Shown here: positions 8,318 through 16,326 of the stretch, piece after piece
How positions within the stretch are numbered: the first letter of the stretch is position 1
Layout of the letters: each line of letters begins with the position of its first letter
Source: Dehalogenimonas sp. WBC-2
GTDB lineage: Bacteria > Chloroflexota > Dehalococcoidia > Dehalococcoidales > Dehalococcoidaceae
Assembly (NCBI GenBank): GCA_001005265.1
Contig: CP011392.1
Location: forward strand, 620,001 to 684,000
Length of the DNA stretch: 64,000 bases
Direction: 5' to 3'
Program-made: the position numbers and the translations under genes
The notes under the pieces: model-generated
What the model was told of the DNA's origin: nothing
The model's database searches: none
The model's input: the letters and a program-made list of their open reading frames with translations, nothing else

Positions 8318-8358
8318 TTCTATGACCTGATTGAAATAGTGTCAATCAGGTCATAGAA
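8318..8358. repeat. 17-bp perfect inverted repeat between divergent genes
   Basis: TTCTATGACCTGATTGA at 8318-8334 is repeated in exact inverse at 8342-8358 with a 7-base loop (AATAGTG). No T-run follows on either strand, so a terminator is unlikely. It lies in the divergent interval between the small membrane protein and the cobO promoter. A regulatory palindrome or the remains of a small mobile element are possible. Confidence 0.85.
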
Positions 8359-8426
8359 GCAGAGTAGATCGGAAACATCGAATAGTACAAATAGTTACCC
8401 AGTCAAATAGCGGTATTTCTGATTCC

Positions 8427-8455
8427 TTGACACTACGAAATGGCCTTGTTAAACT
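8427..8455 (+). promoter_or_regulatory. promoter upstream of cobO
   Basis: TTGACA at 8427-8432 and TAAACT at 8450-8455 are separated by 17 bases and lie about 60 bases before the gene start. No cobalamin riboswitch core was recognised in the leader. Confidence 0.6.
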
Positions 8456-8512
8456 GGATAAGTTTGAGCGTTCTAAGGTCTTTTCCCCGATGTTTGATAC
8501 CGGAGGCTTGTG

Positions 8513-9076
8513 TTGACCCAGAGTGAAATATCCAATAATGGTTGCAGACTGGAAAAAGGTCTGGTTAACATATTCACCGGTCATGGCAAAGGTAAAACAT
8601 CTGCGGCAATAGGCACCTCAATCAGGGCGGCTGGTCACGGTCTAAGGGTTTATATGCTTTTCATGTTGAAAGCCAATGAAGTCTTTGATCATGGCGAGTT
8701 CAAAGTATTGAAGAGTCTGCCAAACGTTACGGTGAATACCTTTGGATATCGGGGATGGGCGCGGAAAGGCAATATCCAGCCTGAGTATCAACTTGAGGCT
8801 CTTGCGGCGTTTGAAGCTGCCGAAAAGGCCTTGCACAGCGGTGAATATGATGTCATTGTTCTTGATGAAATCAACAGTGCCGTAAGCAGCGGTCTGATAG
8901 ATATAGAAAAAGTCATCAGCCTGATTAAAAATAAACCACCTTGTGTTGAAATAATCCTTACCGGCCGCAATGCCGACCCGCGATTGGTGGCGATGGCCGA
9001 TCTGGTATCTGAGATACTGATGATCAAGCATCCGCTTAATGAAGGAATTAAAGCCCGCAAGGGCATAGATTACTAA
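8513..9076 (+). CDS. cobO: cob(I)yrinic acid a,c-diamide adenosyltransferase, CobO/BtuR type
   Basis: This 187-residue enzyme transfers the adenosyl group of ATP to cobalt(I) corrinoids, the last activation step in B12 salvage and synthesis. The P-loop TGHGKGKTSAAIG lies at residues 22-34, followed by VYMLFMLKANE, VIVLDEINSAVSSG (Walker-B-like) and VEIILTGRNADPRLVAMADLVSEI, all typical of CobA/CobO/BtuR. A TTG at 8513 is chosen over GTG 8510 because CGGAGG at 8501-8506 then has a 6-base spacer. Corrinoid salvage is central to organohalide-respiring Dehalococcoidia, which fits the proposed lineage. Confidence 0.92.
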   Translation: MTQSEISNNGCRLEKGLVNIFTGHGKGKTSAAIGTSIRAAGHGLRVYMLFMLKANEVFDHGEFKVLKSLPNVTVNTFGYRGWARKGNIQPEYQLEALAAFEAAEKALHSGEYDVIVLDEINSAVSSGLIDIEKVISLIKNKPPCVEIILTGRNADPRLVAMADLVSEILMIKHPLNEGIKARKGIDY

Positions 9077-9099
9077 TAATATTTTCGGAGGAGCGCCCC

Positions 9100-10191
9100 A
9101 TGAAAATCACCCTTAGTGTTATAAAGGCCGACATCGGCGGCTATGTAGGTCATTCAGACTCTCACCCGGACTGCATGTGTGAGGCAGATAATGCCCTGGC
9201 TAAAGCTAAAAAGAGCGGATTGCTGATTGATTATCACGTGACTAAATGCGGTGATGATCTTCAATTGATCATGACCCATCAAAAAGGTGAGAACAACGGA
9301 GACATTCATGAACTGGCCTGGGATACTTTTGTGTCCTGCACCGAGGTGGCCAAGAAGTTAAAGCTCTACGGCGCCGGGCAAGACCTGCTGGCTGACGCTT
9401 TCTCCGGTAATATTAAAGGCATGGGGCCAGGTGCGGCAGAGATGGAGTTTGAAGAACGGCAGTCTGAGCCGGTGGTAATCTTCATGGCTGATAAAACCTC
9501 CTCCGGCGCCTGGAATATGCCTCTCTATAAAATGTTTGCTGACCCATTCAACACTATTGGCCTGGTGATTGCCGAGAATATGCATATGGGTTTCCAGTTT
9601 GAAGTCCATGATGTTAAAGAAAGCAAGAAAATCATGTTCTCCACCCCGGAAGAAATTTATGATCTGCTGGTTTTCATCGGCGCCGCCAACCGCTATCCGG
9701 TCAAGGCGGTCTATACCAAGAGCGGAGAGATAGCCGCCTCCTCATCCACCCAGAAACTGGCTCTCATCGCCGGGCGCTATGTCGGCAAAGATGATCCGGT
9801 GTGTATCGTCCGCTGTCAGGGTGCTTTCCCCGCCGTCGGCGAGGTTCTTGAACCGTTTGCCAAACCCTACTTTGTTGAAGGCTGGATGCGCGGTTCCCAT
9901 TATGGACCATTGATGCCGGTAAGTGTTGCCGACAGTCTGCCGACCCGCTTTGACGGACCGCCACGGGTTATCGCTCAGGGATTCCAGCTGGCAAACGGAC
10001 GGCTGGTGGGCCCGCGGGACTTCTTTGCCGACCGCTCATACGACAAAGCCCGTGAAATGGCAAATGATATGGCTTACATCATGCGGGAGCACGGGCCTTT
10101 TGAACCGCACCGGCTGCCGCTGGATGAAATGGAATATACCACCATGCCGCAGGTTTCCCGAAAACTCGAAAAACGATTCATGCCGATATAG
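9100..10191 (+). CDS. fbp: archaeal-type (class V) fructose-1,6-bisphosphate aldolase/phosphatase
   Basis: This 363-residue protein starts MKITLSVIKADIGGYVGHSD and keeps the family blocks DDLQLIMTHQKGENN, HELAWDTFVSCTEVAKKL, LYGAGQDLLADAFSGN, FMADKTSSGAWNMPLYKMFADPFNTIGL and GWMRGSHYGPLMP. Enzymes of this family carry both FBP aldolase and FBP phosphatase activity at one metal-dependent site and make gluconeogenesis one-directional. They occur in archaea and deep-branching bacteria. GGAGGAG precedes the ATG by 6 bases. Length and motifs are complete. The hairpin terminator downstream closes the unit. Confidence 0.93.
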   Translation: MKITLSVIKADIGGYVGHSDSHPDCMCEADNALAKAKKSGLLIDYHVTKCGDDLQLIMTHQKGENNGDIHELAWDTFVSCTEVAKKLKLYGAGQDLLADAFSGNIKGMGPGAAEMEFEERQSEPVVIFMADKTSSGAWNMPLYKMFADPFNTIGLVIAENMHMGFQFEVHDVKESKKIMFSTPEEIYDLLVFIGAANRYPVKAVYTKSGEIAASSSTQKLALIAGRYVGKDDPVCIVRCQGAFPAVGEVLEPFAKPYFVEGWMRGSHYGPLMPVSVADSLPTRFDGPPRVIAQGFQLANGRLVGPRDFFADRSYDKAREMANDMAYIMREHGPFEPHRLPLDEMEYTTMPQVSRKLEKRFMPI

Positions 10192-10205
10192 CTTAAACAC
10201 TGAAT

Positions 10206-10255
10206 CCGATACCCCTGCTTTGCGTTGGACGTGGAGAGGGGTATCGGATTTTTAT
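10206..10255 (+). terminator. intrinsic terminator after fbp
   Basis: CCGATACCCCT (10206-10216) pairs perfectly with AGGGGTATCGG (10237-10247) and is followed by ATTTTTATTT. Confidence 0.85.
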
Positions 10256-10329
10256 TTGGAGTTAAAACAGATGCGATCGCAGATTCCCTCTTTATTTCCG
10301 ATTCTCGACACCAGCTCCATGGATGAGTG

Positions 10330-10944
10330 ATGCCTGAATTATTATTGGCGACCAATAATAAGGGGAAAGTGCGGGAATACCACACACTGTTAAGGGATTG
10401 CGGTTATAGATTGGTCACTCCTGCCGATAAAGGTATATCAATTGAAGTGCCGGAAATCGGAAAATCCTTTGTTGAGAATGCCGTGTTGAAAGCCAAAGCC
10501 TTTGCCGCTGTGTCGGGGTTATTAACGCTGGCTGACGATTCCGGATTGGAAGTTGACGCTCTGGGCGGGGCGCCGGGGATATATTCTGCCCGCTACGCCG
10601 GTGATAAATCCAGCGACACGGATAATATTGACCTGTTACTTCACAATCTGACAGATGTGCCCGAAGACGGACGTTCCGCCCGCTTTCGCTGCGTTATCGC
10701 TATCGTCAGTCAGAGCGGAGGGACGCTTTGGACAGAAGGCAAGGTTGAGGGTACTATCGCTTCCGAAGCAAAAGGCCGGTATGGGTTTGGCTATGACCCG
10801 GTGTTTTATTTACCTGAGTTAGGCAAAACCATGGCTGAGCTTACGCCGGAAGAAAAAAATTGTCTGAGCCATCGTGCCAGCGCCGCATCGGCGGCATGCA
10901 GACTGCTGAAACAAATGAATAATAGTACTCAAAAGGGTATATAG
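10330..10944 (+). CDS. rdgB: XTP/dITP diphosphatase (non-canonical purine NTP pyrophosphatase)
   Basis: This 204-residue house-cleaning enzyme hydrolyses ITP, dITP and XTP to monophosphates. The N-terminal ATNNKGKVREY nucleotide-binding signature, LTLADDSGLEVDALGGAPGIYSARYAG and GRYGFGYDPVFYLPELGKTMAEL are the Ham1/RdgB blocks, and SHRASA is near the C-terminus. The ATG at 10330 gives the family's usual short N-terminus; a GTG lies one codon upstream. Transcription must start after the fbp terminator. Confidence 0.94.
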   Translation: MPELLLATNNKGKVREYHTLLRDCGYRLVTPADKGISIEVPEIGKSFVENAVLKAKAFAAVSGLLTLADDSGLEVDALGGAPGIYSARYAGDKSSDTDNIDLLLHNLTDVPEDGRSARFRCVIAIVSQSGGTLWTEGKVEGTIASEAKGRYGFGYDPVFYLPELGKTMAELTPEEKNCLSHRASAASAACRLLKQMNNSTQKGI

Positions 10945-10993
10945 TCTAGTAATAGGTAAAAAACAATATTGACTGGCATTTCAGTCGCCGGGC

Positions 10994-11024
10994 TTGATTT
11001 AAGAGTACTAGTTCCTATAAGATA
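10994..11024 (+). promoter_or_regulatory. promoter with a spacer element shared with the uspA promoter
   Basis: TTGATT at 10994-10999 and TAAGAT at 11018-11023 (18-base spacer; TATAAG at 11016-11021 is an alternative). The spacer carries GTACTAGTTCC, and the 20 bases 11005-11024 match 54270-54289 at 18 positions. The downstream genes are the nucleotidyltransferase and acetyl-CoA synthetase. Confidence 0.5.
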
Positions 11025-11094
11025 GATATACTGCCTCAAAATTCAACCTGGACCCCATAATCAACCGACATAGAAGGTGAGTGCCGGTGTTTTT

Positions 11095-12177
11095 ATGAAA
11101 GCTCTGATTCTTGTTGGTGGCCTCGGTACCCGGTTGAGGCCTCTCACCATCAATACCCCAAAGGCGATGATGCCTGTGTTAAACAGGCCATTCATGGCGC
11201 ATGTCATTGACCATCTGCGTAAACACGGCGTTGATGAAATAATCCTTACCCGGGGACACCTGGCAAAGCAGATGGAAAGTTATTTCGGCGACGGTTCCAA
11301 GTTAGGGATTACCATCAGATATATCGATGAAAGCCGTCCGCTGGGTACTGCCGGCGGTATAAAAAATTGCGAACAGTATTTGAACGACACCTTCTTTGCG
11401 CTGAACGGAGATGTATTCTCGACCATAAACCTCACCGAAATGTTGAAGGCTCACCGGGGAAAAGGGGCTGTGGCTACCATCGCATTAACCCCGGTGGAAA
11501 ATCCGTCAGCTTTCGGTCTGGTGGAGACTGAAAGCGACGGACGTATCAAGCGTTTTATCGAAAAGCCTAAACCGGACGAAATGACTACCGATATGATCAA
11601 CGCCGGATGCTACATCCTGGAGCCCGAAGTCCTGGGATACATCCAACACGATACGGTCACCAGCATCGAACGGGAAACCTTTCAGTCATTACTTAAAAAT
11701 CACAGGCCATTCTATGCTTACAATGACCGTGAATCCTACTGGATAGATATGGGAAACCGGGATAAATATTGCCAACTCAATATGGACATGCTGACCGGAC
11801 GTTGCCCTTGCCCGGCACTTAGTTCTGGTGTGCAGACGGGCGAGGGTACCGTTGTCGACTCATCCGCTAAATTGGAGGGACGGGTTGTGGTGGGCAACAA
11901 TTGCCGCATCGGGGCTGGCGTTACAATTGCGGGCCCGGCTATATTCGGCGACAACTGTACCATCAGCGATAATTCCTTCATCGGCAATGCGGTCTTCTGG
12001 AACGGAGTTAAAGTCGGTAATAATTCATCAATCGATAACTCGATACTGGCCGATAACTGCCTGGTCTCAGAATGTAGCCGGATTTCCACCTCGGCGCTGG
12101 CCGACGGTGTTTTTATCCCTTCAAGCATGATATTAATCGACTCTCAGATATGGCCCGGTACGATTTTAAGTAATTAA
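11095..12177 (+). CDS. sugar-phosphate nucleotidyltransferase with left-handed beta-helix domain
   Basis: This 360-residue protein starts MKALILVGGLGTRLRPLTIN, with the GGxGTRLxPLT nucleotide-binding loop. Further features are KAMMPVLNRPF, FFALNGDVFSTI (metal-binding Asp), FIEKPKP and an N-terminal GT-A-like domain to about residue 235. Hexapeptide repeats follow (VVGNNCRIGAGVTI, IFGDNCTISDNSFIG, VKVGNNSSIDNSIL). This is the pattern of mannose-1-phosphate guanylyltransferase/GlmU-like enzymes; GDP-mannose synthesis would supply the mannosylglycerate pathway encoded at 39538, but substrate is inferred. A GTG at 11077 in frame is an alternative start. acsA follows after 15 bases. Confidence 0.85.
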   Translation: MKALILVGGLGTRLRPLTINTPKAMMPVLNRPFMAHVIDHLRKHGVDEIILTRGHLAKQMESYFGDGSKLGITIRYIDESRPLGTAGGIKNCEQYLNDTFFALNGDVFSTINLTEMLKAHRGKGAVATIALTPVENPSAFGLVETESDGRIKRFIEKPKPDEMTTDMINAGCYILEPEVLGYIQHDTVTSIERETFQSLLKNHRPFYAYNDRESYWIDMGNRDKYCQLNMDMLTGRCPCPALSSGVQTGEGTVVDSSAKLEGRVVVGNNCRIGAGVTIAGPAIFGDNCTISDNSFIGNAVFWNGVKVGNNSSIDNSILADNCLVSECSRISTSALADGVFIPSSMILIDSQIWPGTILSN

Positions 12178-12192
12178 GAGGGAGGAAGAAAA

Positions 12193-14169
12193 ATGACTCA
12201 AGCAGATTCTCGAGTAGCCCACTTACCCACCGGAAGTTACTACACCCCATCGGGCAAATACGATGATCTTTGCCGCCGCGCCGAGGAGGACCCTGAAGGC
12301 TTTTGGGCGGAACAGGCTCAGGACCTTGACTGGTTCAAGCCATGGGATAAAGTCCTCGATTGGAAAGTACCATATGCGCGCTGGTTCGTCGGTGGTAAAC
12401 TGAATTTGTCCTACCAGTGTCTTGACCGGCACATGAAAACTGACACCAAGAATAAAGTTGCCTTCTACTGGGAAGGCGAACTGGGTGACACCCAGGTGCT
12501 CACTTACGCTGAAATGTACCGCCAGGTTAATAATGTTGCCGGGGCTCTAAAGAGGCAGGGTATAGGCCGGGGCGACAAGGTGGCGATCTATCTGCCTATG
12601 ATCCCGGCGCTGCCGGTGTTCATGCTGGCCTGTGCCCGCATCGGCGCACCGTTCACCGTTATTTTCTCAGCGTTTTCCGGAAAAGCGCTGGCCGACCGGG
12701 TTGAGGATACCGATGCCAAGATTATCGTTACCGCCTCGGGAATGCACCGCCGCGGTAAGATCCTTCCGCTAAAGGACAACGCTGTCGAGGCGGCGAATCT
12801 CTGCAAGTGTGTAGAGAAGATAATAGTTGTTAAACACACCGGCCACAACGTCGAAATGGATCCGGAACGTGATGTCTGGTTGTCTGACATTCTGGCAGAC
12901 AGCGACGAATACGTCGCCCCTGAGGAAATGGATTCCAATGATCCGTTGTTTATCCTGTACACTTCCGGCAGCACCGGCAAACCGAAGGGTATCCTTCATG
13001 GCACCGGCGGCTATTCGCTGTGGGTCGCCAAGACGATGCAATGGGCGTTCGATACCGACAAGGAAACGGTGTGGTGGTGTACCGCCGATATCGGTTGGAT
13101 CACCGGCCATAGCTATGTTGTCTTTGCGCCTATGGAACTTGGTCTGACATCCGTGATGTACGAAGGCGCCCCGGATTATCCGACTCTCGACCGCTGGTGG
13201 GCCATCATCGCCAAGTACGGTGTCACTATTCTTTATACCTCGCCCACCGCCATCCGCATGTTCATGCGTCACGGAGAAGAATGGCCGGCAAAACACGACC
13301 TGTCCAGTCTGCGGATACTGGGTTCGGTCGGCGAGCCGATCAATCCGGAAGCCTGGCTGTGGTATTACCGGAATATCGGCCATGAGCGGATTGCCATTTC
13401 AGATACCTGGTGGCAGACGGAGACCGGTGGTTTCATGATCTCGCCGACTCCCGGGATTCAAACCCACCCGTTGAAGCCCGGTTCGGCGACCAAGCCGATG
13501 CCCGGCGTGGTGCCGGCAGTGCTGGATGCTGACGGTAAAGAATTGCCGAACGGTGAAACAGGCTTCATCGTAATTAAGAAACCGTGGCCTGGAATGTTGC
13601 TGGATATTTATCGCAATCCCGAACTCTACCAGAGCACTTATTGGTCACGGTTCCCCGGTTACTATCTGCCGGGCGACTATTGTATGAAAGACCAGGATAA
13701 CTTCCTGTGGCTCTTGGGCCGCGCTGATGAGGTTATCAAAGTGGCGGGCCACCGTATCTCGACGGCTGAATTGGAAAGCGCTATCGTCGGACATGCGGCA
13801 GTGGCGGAAGCGGCGGCGACATCCCGTCCCGATGAGGTCAAAGGAGAAGCCATTATCCTCTTTGTGACCTTGCGCAAGGGAACTCCGCCTTCAATTGATA
13901 TCAAGAATGAACTTACCCGTCACTTAAGGGCAACTATCGGCACTCTGGCAACGCCTGAAGAGATATTCTTTGTTAATCTGCTGCCCAAAACACGCAGCGG
14001 CAAGATCATGCGGCGTCTGCTCAAAGCTGTGGCCACCGGGGCTACTATCGGCGATACGTCCACTTTAGATGACGGCGCTTCTGTTGATGAGGCAAAGGCG
14101 GCCTTTGCCGAGCTTACTGACAGCGCACATCACTACAAATCGTCAGGGACGAAACCAGATATAAAGTAG
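12193..14169 (+). CDS. acsA: acetyl-CoA synthetase (AMP-forming)
   Basis: This 658-residue enzyme activates acetate to acetyl-CoA via acetyl-AMP. The AMP-binding core YTSGSTGKPKG is at about residues 256-266. YPTLDRWWAIIAKYGVTILY, SDTWWQTETGGFMI and LPGDYCMKDQDNFLWLLGRADEVIKVAGHRIST follow in the family order. The C-terminal KTRSGKIMRR contains the catalytic lysine (about residue 604), the known target of regulatory acetylation. The gene has GAGGGAGGAAG before its ATG. Acetate is the usual carbon source of Dehalococcoidia, so this is a central anabolic entry point. A strong terminator follows. Confidence 0.95.
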   Translation: MTQADSRVAHLPTGSYYTPSGKYDDLCRRAEEDPEGFWAEQAQDLDWFKPWDKVLDWKVPYARWFVGGKLNLSYQCLDRHMKTDTKNKVAFYWEGELGDTQVLTYAEMYRQVNNVAGALKRQGIGRGDKVAIYLPMIPALPVFMLACARIGAPFTVIFSAFSGKALADRVEDTDAKIIVTASGMHRRGKILPLKDNAVEAANLCKCVEKIIVVKHTGHNVEMDPERDVWLSDILADSDEYVAPEEMDSNDPLFILYTSGSTGKPKGILHGTGGYSLWVAKTMQWAFDTDKETVWWCTADIGWITGHSYVVFAPMELGLTSVMYEGAPDYPTLDRWWAIIAKYGVTILYTSPTAIRMFMRHGEEWPAKHDLSSLRILGSVGEPINPEAWLWYYRNIGHERIAISDTWWQTETGGFMISPTPGIQTHPLKPGSATKPMPGVVPAVLDADGKELPNGETGFIVIKKPWPGMLLDIYRNPELYQSTYWSRFPGYYLPGDYCMKDQDNFLWLLGRADEVIKVAGHRISTAELESAIVGHAAVAEAAATSRPDEVKGEAIILFVTLRKGTPPSIDIKNELTRHLRATIGTLATPEEIFFVNLLPKTRSGKIMRRLLKAVATGATIGDTSTLDDGASVDEAKAAFAELTDSAHHYKSSGTKPDIK

Positions 14170-14185
14170 GTTATTTCGGGAAAAA

Positions 14186-14218
14186 AGAGCGGCGGATTCT
14201 ACCGCCGCTCTTTTTTAT
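14186..14218 (+). terminator. intrinsic terminator after acsA
   Basis: AGAGCGGCGG (14186-14195), loop ATTCTA, CCGCCGCTCT (14202-14211), then a T-run. Confidence 0.9.
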
Positions 14219-14326
14219 CATCACTGATTTTGGCGAAAAACTTCCGCATGTCACCAATCAGTGATAAGTAGTTCGGCCGCTGCTTCCGGTATAATATCCC
14301 GGTTTGAATTGAAGGAGAAAACAAGA

Positions 14327-14752
14327 TTGCAAAAGACAACGATTATGATATTGGCGATTTTTATGGCCCTTTGGGTGATGGGTTGTGCTAATAATTCTAG
14401 CACGACGACGTCAACTGGGCAGATTATCGAAGAAGTCACCGTTACAGAGGCGTACAATCTTATTCAGGATAATAGTGACAAAGCTGCCTTTTTCATACTG
14501 GATGTGCGAACCCCCAGTGAATTTGCCTCAGGGCATATTGAGGGATCGATACTGATAGATTTTAATGCCTCTAACTTCAGGACAGAAGTGGATAAGTTGG
14601 ATAAGAGCAAACGTTACCTGGTGTATTGCCGTACCAGTAACCGATCCGGCCAGGCAGTAAGTATCATGAAAGACCTGGGATTCAAAGAGGTTTATGATGT
14701 GGACGGCGGTATCGTGGCCTGGGAGGCGGCGGGTTTGCCGATAGTCACCTAA
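14327..14752 (+). CDS. rhodanese-domain lipoprotein
   Basis: The 141-residue product begins, from a TTG with GAAGGAG 9 bases upstream, with a lipoprotein signal: MQKTTIMILAIFMALWVMGC, lipobox VMGC. An ATG at 14345 is an alternative start. After a Ser/Thr linker comes a single rhodanese domain: AFFILDVRTPSEFASGHIEG, then LVYCRTSNRSGQAV with the active-site cysteine loop, then VYDVDGGIVAWEAAGLPI. It should be anchored on the outer face of the membrane and handle sulfane sulfur or act as a redox/thiol protein; the specific substrate is unknown. Confidence 0.88.
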   Translation: MQKTTIMILAIFMALWVMGCANNSSTTTSTGQIIEEVTVTEAYNLIQDNSDKAAFFILDVRTPSEFASGHIEGSILIDFNASNFRTEVDKLDKSKRYLVYCRTSNRSGQAVSIMKDLGFKEVYDVDGGIVAWEAAGLPIVT

Positions 14753-14769
14753 GAGTATTGATCTAACGG

Positions 14770-15549
14770 TCAGGAAATCAGCACCACTTCAAATTCAGTT
14801 TGAAGTGGTGCTTTTTTATCGATATCCCAATCGAATAGCAGGATGGCTGCTCCGGGTCCTGAGTAACCTATCAGCCGCTTACCATCTACAGCGACCAGGC
14901 TTGAAGCATCCTCAAAGCTAAGGGCATGCTCAACACCTGTCCGGTTACATACCCAAACAGGGACACCGGTCTCCTGACTGCGTTTTTCCCAGCAGCTCTC
15001 GGGGGGACATGGAGTTTCGCCCCAGTTGGCAACCGACACGATAATGTCGGCTCCTTTTGCCGCCAGGCCAGCTGCCAGGTCAGGGTTCCAGGCATCGGCG
15101 CAAATGAGTATACCAAGTTTTAACCCCTGGAGTTCGATAACTTCCAGTGACTTACCTGTGTCTGCCCATGACTCGGTGCAATGGGCCCGGTGAATATTGA
15201 TCTTGCGATGTGTCCCGGCGACCTTGCCTTCAGGTGACAGGACGAAGACAGAGTTATACAGGGTATGGTCATCATCGTCATGCTCCGCGGTTGCAAGCAG
15301 GATTGTTATTCCGAGTTGTCCAGCAAGACCGGTCATGTGTTTGAGCCAAAGATCTGATTCAGGGCCAAGCCAATTGGTACCGATATAGTCGGCAAAGTGA
15401 TAACCACTTTCAGCGAGTTCCGGGGTAATAACGAATTTAGCGCCCGCAGAGGCGGCAAGGCGCACGTTTCGCTCGATCAAGGCACGGTTAGCACTGAGTT
15501 CGCCCGGTCGCGGGTCAATATGAAGCAAAGCAACTTTTAGTTTAGCCAT
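14770..15549 (-). CDS. carbon-nitrogen hydrolase (nitrilase superfamily)
   Basis: From the ATG at 15549 the protein has 259 residues and begins MAKLKVALLHIDPRPGEL, the usual nitrilase-superfamily start. A GTG at 15582 would add 11 residues without a ribosome binding site. The catalytic triad is visible: Glu44 in ITPELAESGYHF, Lys116 in GTHRKINIHRAH, and Cys150 in GILICADAWNPD. These enzymes hydrolyse amides or N-carbamoyl compounds; the substrate is not predictable here. It stands alone between the rhodanese gene and a two-component system. Confidence 0.85.
   Translation of the reverse strand: MAKLKVALLHIDPRPGELSANRALIERNVRLAASAGAKFVITPELAESGYHFADYIGTNWLGPESDLWLKHMTGLAGQLGITILLATAEHDDDDHTLYNSVFVLSPEGKVAGTHRKINIHRAHCTESWADTGKSLEVIELQGLKLGILICADAWNPDLAAGLAAKGADIIVSVANWGETPCPPESCWEKRSQETGVPVWVCNRTGVEHALSFEDASSLVAVDGKRLIGYSGPGAAILLFDWDIDKKAPLQTEFEVVLIS
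14782..14817. terminator. terminator inside the 3' end of the convergent nitrilase gene
   Basis: CACCACTTCAAA (14782-14793) pairs with TTTGAAGTGGTG (14799-14810), followed on the plus strand by CTTTTTTAT. It ends the rhodanese transcript while lying within the last codons of the opposing gene. Confidence 0.8.
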
Positions 15550-15627
15550 AAACTTAGTCCAATATTCTCTAATGACAAACACCCGTAAGTGGGGTGAATC
15601 ACGCTTCGGTGCCAGGAAGATATTTGG

Positions 15628-16326
15628 TTATTCCGGTTTGGCTAATTGGTATCCGGCTCCAATGCGGGTTAACAACAGTTTGGGATCGGATGGATTTTCC
15701 TCGATCTTTTCTCTCAGGTGACGGACATATACCTTAAGGCTCTCGGCGGCACCGGGGTATTCTTCACCCCACAGGGCGCGGGCAAGGGCGGCGTGACTCA
15801 CCGGATGGCCGACATTGCGCATCAACTGGCTCAATACAATGCCTTCAGTCCGGGTCAGGTTAATTTTATGACCTTTCAGTGTCAGGTCACGGATCGAAGG
15901 GCCGATACTCATGCCGCCCACAGTGAGCGGCAATTCATCGCTGGATGTTTCATGGCGGCGGAGAATGGCCTTAACTCTGGCCAGAAGTTCCATCTGGCGG
16001 AAGGGTTTGACGATATATTCATCAGCGCCGAGTTCCAAACCGCGGACAATATCTGCCTCGTCTCCTCGGGCGGTGAGGATAATTACCGGCACATGGCTGA
16101 AGCGGCGGATTTCTTTTAAAACGTTGAAACCACTGGTATCCGGCAACCCCAGATCAAGGATGACCAGGTCTGGATTGTGTTTTTCCACCAGGGCAATGCC
16201 CTCTTCCCCGGAGGAGCTTGAAAGAAAGGTTGCCTGCGACCACCTGATTTTAAAGGTCAGAGTAACGGCCTCTATGATTTCGTCATCATCTTCAATGAGT
16301 ACTACGGTCATCTCCGGTTTATTCAC
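15628..16326 (-). CDS. OmpR/PhoB-type response regulator
   Basis: This 232-residue protein has a receiver domain (acidic pocket IEDDDE at about 11-16, phospho-acceptor Asp58 in LVILDLGLP, VIILTAR, Lys in IVKPFRQ). A C-terminal winged helix follows (NLTRTEGIVLSQLMRNVGHPVSHAALARALWG and KVYVRHLREKIE). The receiver residues are canonical. Its start overlaps the stop of the upstream sensor kinase by 4 bases, so the pair is a typical co-translated two-component system. Confidence 0.92.
   Translation of the reverse strand: MNKPEMTVVLIEDDDEIIEAVTLTFKIRWSQATFLSSSSGEEGIALVEKHNPDLVILDLGLPDTSGFNVLKEIRRFSHVPVIILTARGDEADIVRGLELGADEYIVKPFRQMELLARVKAILRRHETSSDELPLTVGGMSIGPSIRDLTLKGHKINLTRTEGIVLSQLMRNVGHPVSHAALARALWGEEYPGAAESLKVYVRHLREKIEENPSDPKLLLTRIGAGYQLAKPE

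Noticed and set aside
12769-13383. Minus-strand frame of 204 codons
   Set aside because: Inside acsA on the other strand; composition is that of a shadow frame.
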